Source of the DNA: Ustilaginoidea virens
Taxonomy: Eukaryota; Ascomycota; Sordariomycetes; Hypocreales; Clavicipitaceae
Length of the DNA: 64,000 nt
Assembly (NCBI RefSeq): GCF_000687475.1
Contig: NC_057319.1
Location: forward strand, 4,578,001 to 4,642,000
Direction: 5' to 3'
Shown: positions 54,873 through 64,000 of the stretch, in pieces
Numbering within the stretch: position 1 is the stretch's first letter
How the letters are laid out: each line of letters starts with the position of its first letter
The notes under the pieces: model-generated
What the model was told of the DNA's origin: nothing
Database searches by the model: none
What the model saw: the letters and a program-made list of their open reading frames with translations, nothing else
Position numbers and translations under genes: made by a program

Positions 54873-56979
54873 CTACCTCGCCCCGTAACCGAAACTGCTC
54901 ATGAATTTCACCTCGTCTGCCTGTTGCTCCAGGGCTCTGCGCATTTTTTGGGCGTACTCATGCCTCTGTGTGTCTTCGGCATCGGCCTCTGGCTCATGCG
55001 CCTCAAAGTCCGTTTCCACAAAGAGCGGCGACGCCGTGAAGCTGACCATGCCTAGCCTTTCCCCCGTCCAGAGCAAAATGTTGTCTTGGTTCGGCTCATC
55101 AGCCGCATCGCTGGCCCTTGTCGAGACAATCTTGCGCGCCATGTCGTCGGACGCGGGCATCGATGCGAATAGAGACGACGGCTCCTCGGCGCCGCTGTGG
55201 CCGACTTTGAGGTGCCGACATTCGGTGCACCCGTCCCGCTCAAACCACTTGATGAACCCGGAGCCGTCGGAGAAGACGATCCTTGTGCCGTGGCTCGCGA
55301 CCGAGAGGATGGTGGACGACGCCGCCGTCTGCCTGTTCTTCATGACCGAGTTCTGCAAGGTGGCATTGCCGCCCGACTCGGGTCCGCAGCTCAGGCCGTA
55401 CACTTCAAGCGACCCCTTGGACTTGTACCCGCCACCTGCGATCAAGGTCCTGCCCTGGCCCTCGGCCTTGCCCCGGCCTACGGGCTCGCAAGCCGAGTTC
55501 CCCAGGCGGCGCACTTCTGCGTCGACGGTCGAGTAGGGATACGGCAGAGCCGTCAGGCTCTTGATGAGCGCCCCTGACCAGATGGACCCTGCTATGGCGG
55601 GAAACTTGCGGCGATCGTAGTGCAGAATGTTGGAAAACCGGCCGGAAACGTAAATGTCGTCCGACACTTGGTCGTGCGAACCCGGCCGGGGGAGGTGCAG
55701 TATGCTTATTGGCGTGGGCTGCGCCAACGGTGCATACGGCGGGAGGGGTCTCGAGTCGAAAATGGCCCTCAAGACATCCGTTTCGCTCAGACGTGGGCCG
55801 TCCAACCTCTCGACCACTTGATGCGGGACCATGGCTCTCCTCCGGAAGTCGTGCAGATGTATTCCCAGCGCGGTGCCAACCGTCAAGGGAACACCCTCGC
55901 TGACCGCCGAGAGAGTCGTTATGGACCACTCGAACGATTCCTGGCTCACGACTTGTAGACGGTTGAGATCAACCTCGATCAAATCTAAACGGGGGCCACG
56001 GAGAGAAAAGTGAGAATGCGATCCTGTTGGCGGGGAGTGGGGGGGGGGGGGGGGTAAACTTACGGCTCTGTACGGCAAAAAAGGCTCGGCTGCCGCCATT
56101 GTTCACACTGACGCATTCCGTCACTCCAGTGTCGATTTTCTTGGACCTTTTGCTGTTTTGGCTGCCGGGCCCGTTGATGAAGAGTATGTCGGGTTCGCTG
56201 GTGGCCAAGATTCGGCCTTGCTGGCCCCGGGTTCCCTTGACGTCCCATAGACAGACCGATCCGTCGTCCAGCGGGGAAACCGCGAGCATGGTGCCCAGCC
56301 CATCGGTTCCCTCGTAGGGGTTGTAGAGCGCCATGCCCCTGGCCTCGACGATGGCCTGGATTCCCCGATCATGGATGCGCGGCGTTTCCAGCCAGTTGAC
56401 GCAAGTGCCGGCATGGCGGTGGATGAATTCGTCGTACCAGGACACGCGCTCGCCGGGGAAAACAGGGTCCCAGTTTGCCATGTCCTGCCGCTCGCGCCGC
56501 CGGCGGCCCAGGGCGGGAGGAGCCATGCACTCGTCACCAAGCGTCGAATGAGAATGCGACGACGCATCAAGCTCGCTGTCGAATGGCCGGATGGTCGACC
56601 GGAAAATGCTCCGACGGGCCCTCAGAGCCTGATACCATGTCGACTTTTCAAAGCACAGATGTTTCCAAAGCTCGTCATCGAGGCATAGCTTCCGCAGCCT
56701 TTTCGAGACTAGCTGCAAGGTTGTAATGTGGCGTGGTTCCAGGTCTGCGAGTTTGGTCCAGCCATTTTCCTCTTGTCAGCCAGGTGTCGGAAACATGTGG
56801 AAACGGCAAAGGCGAAACCAATGCTCAAAAGAGAGAGTCTCAAGAGGCAGCAACAGGGTTGGGCGAATGTCGGAGGGGAGTTTCGGGGGTGCTGAGGGGA
56901 GTTTGAGCTTACAGCTGATGAGCTGGAGGATCATCTCATCCGGGAGCTTGTCCCACGACGACTTTGTGCTGGAGGCCAT
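54873..56979 (-). CDS. F-box protein with beta-propeller-like C-terminus, three exons
   Basis: Exons (minus): 56979-56913, 56744-56064, 55984-54873, 619 aa. Joining exons 1 and 2 yields a clear F-box: WDKLPDEMILQLIS-YLEPRHITTLQLVSKRLRKLCLDDELWKHL. The middle and C-terminal parts carry WD/kelch-like blades (MLAVSPLDDGSVCLWDV, TRIVFSDGSGFIKWFERDG, NILLWTGERLGMVSF), ending in a helix with YAQKMRRALEQQADEVKF. It is likely a substrate receptor of an SCF ubiquitin ligase; the target is unknown. Exon 3 join VQS-HLIEVDLNRLQVV keeps phase. Intron 2 has a long C tract from ten bases after its 5' splice site. Confidence 0.83.
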
Positions 56980-59202
<2,223 letters not shown>

Positions 59203-61694
59203 ATGCGCCCCCGTTCCGAGAATGTACGTGATGCCTCCCACGCCCTTGCATTCTGCAAGGAACGGAATCAGCCCCGCGACTGACTGACTTGCACCTGTCC
59301 CCGACTCCAGCCTGCAGGCTCGCAATGGAGCGACTCGCTCGGCTCGTTTCTCCGCCCAGAGACCAAGCCACCGTGCAACCCGTTCTCCGACCCCGGACAG
59401 GAGGCCCAGGTCAATCCGCTGCGAGATTTTCACCGCGGCAGTCCCCCGCCATCGCTCCGGACGAACCACGAGGCTTTTGGTCTGGAACATCCCTCTGGGA
59501 AGGCGTCACGCCACGGCCCATGCCCAAAGCCAGCTCTCGAGGCCGCCGACTCGGACTCGGACTCGGACTCGGACTGGGATACAGTGCCGGCGGAGGGGGC
59601 AGATGCTGTGTCCGCACGCTGGCTCACCAAGGAGGGACAGGACGACGACCATGACGCCGCCGCCGCCGCCGCCGCCGCCTCAGGTCGGGCCGTTTGTAGC
59701 AACATATTCGCTCTACAGACTCGGCTCCACCCGCCGAATCCTGCAAGGTCGCCGGGGGACCATCTGCCATGGCTCCGCGCATCAAGTGTCTACGACGACG
59801 GCACCGATTCCGGTCGTGATTCTCCCGCCGTCCTCTCGAGAGACGGCGACGACACCAAGGCCGCGAGCAAGAAGCGTCCAGCGACACTGGGTTTCGACCG
59901 GACCGGCCACCGCGGGGATGCCGCGCCCAGCTACTCCAAGTCGTCCAGCCGCGCCAGCGTCGATCCCTTTGGATTCGACGGCGACCGCTACTCGCCGTTT
60001 CTGCAACCAGCCGCCGAGAGGGAAATCGGCAGAGCCCTCTGCCAGCAGGACAGCTGCGTCCCGTCCGCCCCAAGCTCGGGCGGCGAGCAAACGACGAGAC
60101 ATACGCGCCCTGCCACCACCACCACCACCACGTCCGTCGGCTCGCGGTTCCATCCCGGCTCCTTTTACGACCCGGCCGCCATCCGGTCGACTTAGAAGGT
60201 CGACGATGCGGTCAGGGTCCCCGTCCTCAGGCGCGCTCCTCTCAGCCCAACCGCCGACGAGCACCCGCTTTCCGAGCTGGACATGCTGGTCAGGAGCACC
60301 TGCGAGGGGCGGCGAGAGGCCGACGCCGACTGGCAGACGGTCACGACCGAGCAGGCGCCCGTCCGCGCCCTGGAGCTTACTCTCCGCCTGGACGACGCTG
60401 GAAGCAGCATCGCCGACGTGTCGGACGTGACCGAGCCCGAGTCGTTGGATCAGTTTGTCGGCCAGACGCCGGTATCGCAGGCCGGCAGGCGCCACGGGAG
60501 CCACGCCCCCCCGCCGCGCGGCAACACCACCACCACTACGAGCACGGCGTGCCTGCGAGCACCGTACCCGAGGCTGGGCTCCAGCGGTCGTCTTGACGGA
60601 CAGCCGTGTCGTCGTCGAGCTGCCGCGGCCATGCGCCGTCTCAGCAGCCGTCTTTCCCACGAAGCCAGAGCCACGCCCGGGCTGTCGAGGCTGTCCGAGC
60701 TGCGCAGGCTCGCCACGAGCTACGCGAGCCTGGACTCGCAGGAGCTTCTCGGCCACGCAGCCCAGCCCCCCCCGCCAACCGACAGTCTGTGCCGGTCAAG
60801 AGGCTTTGCGGCCTGCCAGGACGTGCTTCACGAAGCCGCTCGCGCGCGATTCCCCTTTCCGCTCATCAGCCTCCCGGAGGCGGCGGCTCTCCAGTCCACG
60901 CGCAGAGAGAGAGGCGAGGAGGACCACACGGACCCCGGGCCGGCGTTTGCGGCAAAGGCACGGTCTTGCACAATCAGCACCACCACGTCTACAACAGGTC
61001 CCCGGACGCCCGTTTCGCCCGTCGAGGACCTGTCAAGTCTACTCCCCAGGCCCAAGAGCGCGTTTCACCGACATCAGCCGACGCAAGGTGTGTGATTTCT
61101 TCTTCTTCTTCTTCTTCTTGCTTCCCCCTCCCCACATTATTTCCTTTATTCCTGGCATCATGCCATGCCTAACGCCCAGCAGCTTTCGAGTACACCCACG
61201 GGCAGCTCAACTCTTCGAGCATACTCGACCACGACGTCAACGCCTCCTTCTTCCGCACCTCGGTCCCGCGCAGCACGTCGCTTTTGAGCGCTCGCTTCTT
61301 CCGCCTCGGCGGCGTCCCCGCACGGACCCGAGAGCGTCGCGTCGAGGAGCAGCGCCCAAACGACCGCAGCTACTTGACCGCCTCCCAGACAGATCTCCTG
61401 CAGTCTGCGCGCGAGGACATCCTGGACCGCCGGCGAAACTGCCGCCTGGACGAGGACAAGGCCCAGCGATCCATCTTCCTGGCCATCATGGTGCTGACCA
61501 TCTTCTTCCCCCTGGTCGGGCTGCTGGCCCTGTGCGGCAACTTTGACGGCACGATTTCGTGGTATGCCAAGGGGGAGAGGGGATGCCTGACGCGGGAGCA
61601 GAGGGGCACGCTGAAGCAGCAGTTGTTTGTCGAGTGTCTGTTGTACCCGGGGCTAATCATCGCCCTGTCTGTTCATTACTCTGTTCGGAAGTGA
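59203..61694 (+). CDS. Serine-rich protein with C-terminal membrane domain; one in-frame TAG
   Basis: Proposed exons 59203-59223, 59311-61087, 61180-61694 sum to 771 codons. The single frame of exon 2 is broken only by TAG at 60193-60195, between FHPGSFYDPAAIRST and KVDDAVRVPV. The N-terminal half is low-complexity (SFLRPETKPPCNPFSDPGQ, an Asp-Ser run, poly-Ala). After HPLSELDMLVRSTCEGRREADADW the sequence is Arg/Ser-rich, and the conserved C-terminus (LTASQTDLLQSAREDILDRR..) leads to two TMs (IFLAIMVLTIFFPLVGLLAL, CLLYPGLIIALSVHY). The C-terminus resembles a conserved filamentous-fungal membrane protein of unknown function. The stop could be a nonsense mutation (TGG to TAG fits), a sequencing error, or spliced out by a 60-nt intron ending TTAG. 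Exon 1 is tentative. Confidence 0.55.
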
Positions 61695-61938
61695 GACGCG
61701 CATTGGGCAGAGGCACACGTGCAGGTGTCATTTCAAGGGAGAGGCTGCTGCAGAACAAATGTAAGGATTAGGATATGGAAAACGCGTGTGTGGAAAGATG
61801 AGACATCTCCCAACTGTCACGGACTTGTTTGTATTGAGACAATAACTATGCTTTTGATACACCTGTCACGTTTGTCACGTTTCCCACGGGTTCACCCGGG
61901 TTCACCCGGATCCCCAGGCTATTGGACGGGGTCGAGGC

Positions 61939-62315
61939 CTATTTCTTGGATCCCTGGCTGCCGCCACTCCCAGAAGAACTCTGAGATCCCCCGGGAGCTG
62001 TGTACGTGGCGCTACCCTGGCCGTTGTTGTAGTACGTGCTACCGTTGGCGTTGGAGTAATAGTACGAGCCGTTACTTGCCTCGACGTCAGTGTTTTTTCC
62101 GTCCTGCGCCCACAAAGCTGCGAAAACGTACCTGTTGGAATAATGGTACGCGTTGGAATTGGCGGCGCCGCTGCCGTAGTCACGAGAACACCAGTGGTTG
62201 CCCTTTCTCGACCGCATCAGCAACAACAGTCTTGGGTCTCCATACCTCGCACGCGAATTGGCACACGAACCTGGCTGTTTGTGCCGGAGCCCTTGTAACT
62301 GTAATCCTGGGGCAT
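61939..62315 (-). CDS. Small Ser/Tyr/Asn-rich conserved fungal protein, three exons
   Basis: Exons (minus): 62315-62271, 62202-62132, 62074-61939, 83 aa. The spliced product reads MPQDYSYKGSGTNSQ-GNHWCSRDYGSGAANSNAYHYSN-SNGSYYYSNANGSTYYNNGQG and ends in Ser/Gly-rich GSKK. The repeated YSN-(A/S)NGS(Y/T)YY pattern spans splice sites, and both introns have good donor and acceptor sites. I recognise the pattern as a small cytosolic protein common in ascomycetes, with no known function. No signal peptide or TM. Confidence 0.75.
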
Positions 62316-63453
62316 TTTGTCTGACTTTTGATGGGGCAGCGATCGAGGCGTTGGTTTTGGTAAGATGTTTGGATCGGAGAGGTGCTGGTTCAGCGCTTGG
62401 GTGACAGCAGGGGGGGAGAGCCGCCTTTAAGTATCCGGGTGCGTCGTGCGTGCCCTGCGCCCGCCAAGTAAGCGGAGGCAAGCAGCAGAAACGTAGCTTT
62501 CCGCTTTCCCTGTTTGGAAGGAATATCTCAGCAGCGAGGCCGTCCTGTGGAGACGTTCCGACTCGGGGCACGGCCTTGGTGGCGTGGGGATTTGCCTGAA
62601 AGAAGCCACGAATAGTGAGATGAGTCCGACGTATCCTTTGGCATGTTGATGATGGAATTATAATGCGAAGCTTGATGGTGTGGAGTCGAACATATATCTA
62701 ATGCGTCGTCCGCACTTGAAGCCATCGCCTTTAGACCCAGCCGAGCTCCAAGGGGCGTCAATCCACGATGGAGGCTGACGGCTGCATTTCACAAGACACT
62801 GCCGAGGCATTCATTCACCGGGAGGGAAAGGCTGGCGCTGGGTATCTGACCACCGGGAAGTGACCCGAGACTGGCACCGTTCCATCATTCAGACACGGCC
62901 TTTGGCAGTTCGACTGCCTTGTTGTGTTCCACGGGAATGCCTTGCGGCTAGAGTCGGGCAAGCCCCATCAGAAGGACGGGTCCGAGCCGAGGTGGCAGCC
63001 GGCGATGGCGGGAGATGCTGATGAGCTGAAACAGACGGATGATGCACTTTGGTCAAGAAATTGCGGGAGATGCTGTCATGTCCGTCTGATGACGGGTCGC
63101 GGGGTGGTAGAGTCATAGCTTCGCAGTGGCGTCTTTAGACATCCGTAAGCATGAGGCGCCACTTGTAGCAGTAGAGTGCCAGCGTCGTCCCGTGGTGCAG
63201 TGAAGCTGTCGACGTGAAGCTTCATCCGAAGCTGCTTGCATGTGGAGACCTGAAATCCAAGGCAGCTTTTTAAGCAGGACTAGCGCAGTACGGACCTACA
63301 AGATTTTTGTGCTCGGTTGCCCCCACCTGTGCGCCAGCTAACCAGATACCAGGGGAAAAAAAAAAAGAAAAAAAAGTCTCTACGGAGTACGGACAACTGG
63401 AGTACGGACTGGGCAGTGCGGAGTGGATCGAAGGGGAAAGGAAAGGGAAAGGG

Positions 63454-63490
<37 letters not shown>

Positions 63491-63667
63491 GACAGAGAAA
63501 ACCCACAAAATTTTGCCTGGGCAGCCCAAAATTTCTAACCCGATAAACCCCCACTACCTATTCGCCCGCTCTCCTCTCTCAACCTCTCTTCTCCCCCATC
63601 CTCCTTCAGTCGTTTTCGACGCCTCCGTCAATTTCCCTCGTGTCCCTCCCCTCAGACATACTTCAAG
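62316..63667. other. Divergent intergenic region with CT-rich promoter of the Hsp70 gene
   Basis: Contains A tract (about 63455-63485), GTACGGA copies near 63380-63410, and a pyrimidine-rich CTCTC/CCTCC stretch (about 63566-63650) just before the Hsp70 start, a usual feature of strongly expressed fungal genes. No supported gene inside. Confidence 0.6.
63566..63650 (+). promoter_or_regulatory. CT-rich core promoter/5' UTR of ssb-type hsp70
   Basis: Pyrimidine-rich block ending about 18 bp before ATG 63668; the start context is CAAGATGG. Confidence 0.5.
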
Positions 63668-64000
63668 ATGGCGGATGAAGTCTACGACGGTGCCATTGGC
63701 ATCGATTTGGGTACGTGCACGACTCTGACCCTTGGTTGAGGCGGCCGCGATTCCTCACGCCTCGCGGTGACCTCTGTGCGAGAATTTTTCATGCTTGCCT
63801 TTGGGATGCTGGAGCCTTTTTGAGATTGACGATTCCTCTTTCCAGGTACCACCTACTCTTGCGTGGCCACGTACGAGGGTGCCAATGTCGAAATCATTGC
63901 CAACGAGCAGGGCTCCTTCACCACGCCTTCTTTCGTCTCCTTCACCGACAAGGAGCGTCTGATTGGTGATGCTGCCAAGAACAATGCTGCCATGAACCCC
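63668..64000 (+). CDS. Ssb-type ribosome-associated Hsp70, 5' part (cut by window end)
   Basis: Exons 63668-63710 and 63846-64000 onward. The product begins [35 protein letters not shown] and continues [33 protein letters not shown] is the Hsp70 phosphate-1 loop, and the [21 protein letters not shown] wording is characteristic of the fungal Ssb class, which chaperones nascent chains on ribosomes, rather than Ssa. The 135-nt intron interrupts the ATP-binding loop at Gly15 (phase 1). The rest lies beyond 64000. Confidence 0.93.

Overview
The window is nuclear DNA from a filamentous ascomycete, most likely a sordariomycete of the Hypocreales. Genes are GC-rich and broken by short GT..AG introns of about 47-100 nt. 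The conserved proteins (Spa2-type polarity factor, Hrd3, Ssu72, Nbp2-like SH3 protein, RCR-type membrane protein) are fungal. The one AT-rich block carries the TA-enriched, CAG/CAA-to-TAG/TAA signature of repeat-induced point mutation (RIP). The order is my inference from gene content and promoter motifs; the sequence does not prove a species.

Layout. 1-7378: 3' part of a MidA/NDUFAF7-type methyltransferase (+), alanyl-tRNA synthetase (-), an uncharacterised Asn/Asp-rich protein (+) and an RCR1/2-like membrane protein (-). 8159-19638: an 11.5-kb nest of RIP-damaged LTR retroelements flanked by a GCGAC target duplication. It holds a Copia element (leftward), a GC-rich LTR-like piece starting at 10241, and a complete second Copia element (11116-18703, rightward) with its own TATTC duplication. 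20387-36859: Hrd3 (-), a DUF3140 + DUF2945/HVA1 protein (-), a small CHZ-like acidic protein (+), a single-pass membrane glycoprotein (+), a JmjC protein (-), Spa2 (-) and Ssu72 (-). 39829-50225: SH3 protein (+), Mcr1-type cytochrome b5 reductase (+), M28 glutamate carboxypeptidase-like peptidase (-), MFS transporter (+). 50802-64000: SprT-like metalloprotease (-), F-box/beta-propeller protein (-), a serine-rich C-terminal membrane protein whose frame holds one in-frame TAG (+), an 83-aa Ser/Tyr/Asn-rich protein (-), and the 5' end of an Ssb-type ribosome-associated Hsp70 (+), cut by the window end.

No operon or biosynthetic cluster is apparent. Most genes are housekeeping functions: translation (AlaRS, Ssb), ER-associated degradation (Hrd3), transcription and chromatin (Ssu72, JmjC, CHZ-like), polarity and signalling (Spa2, SH3 protein), mitochondrial redox (Mcr1, MidA). 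Exon joins were chosen by reading frame and splice consensus, and every multi-exon model sums to a multiple of three.

The most unusual parts are the nested and possibly chimeric retroelement, the homopolymer tracts lying in many introns close to the 5' splice site, the in-frame TAG in an otherwise open 770-codon gene, and a possible mitochondrial N-terminal extension of AlaRS. I found no defence system, CRISPR array, rRNA or tRNA gene.
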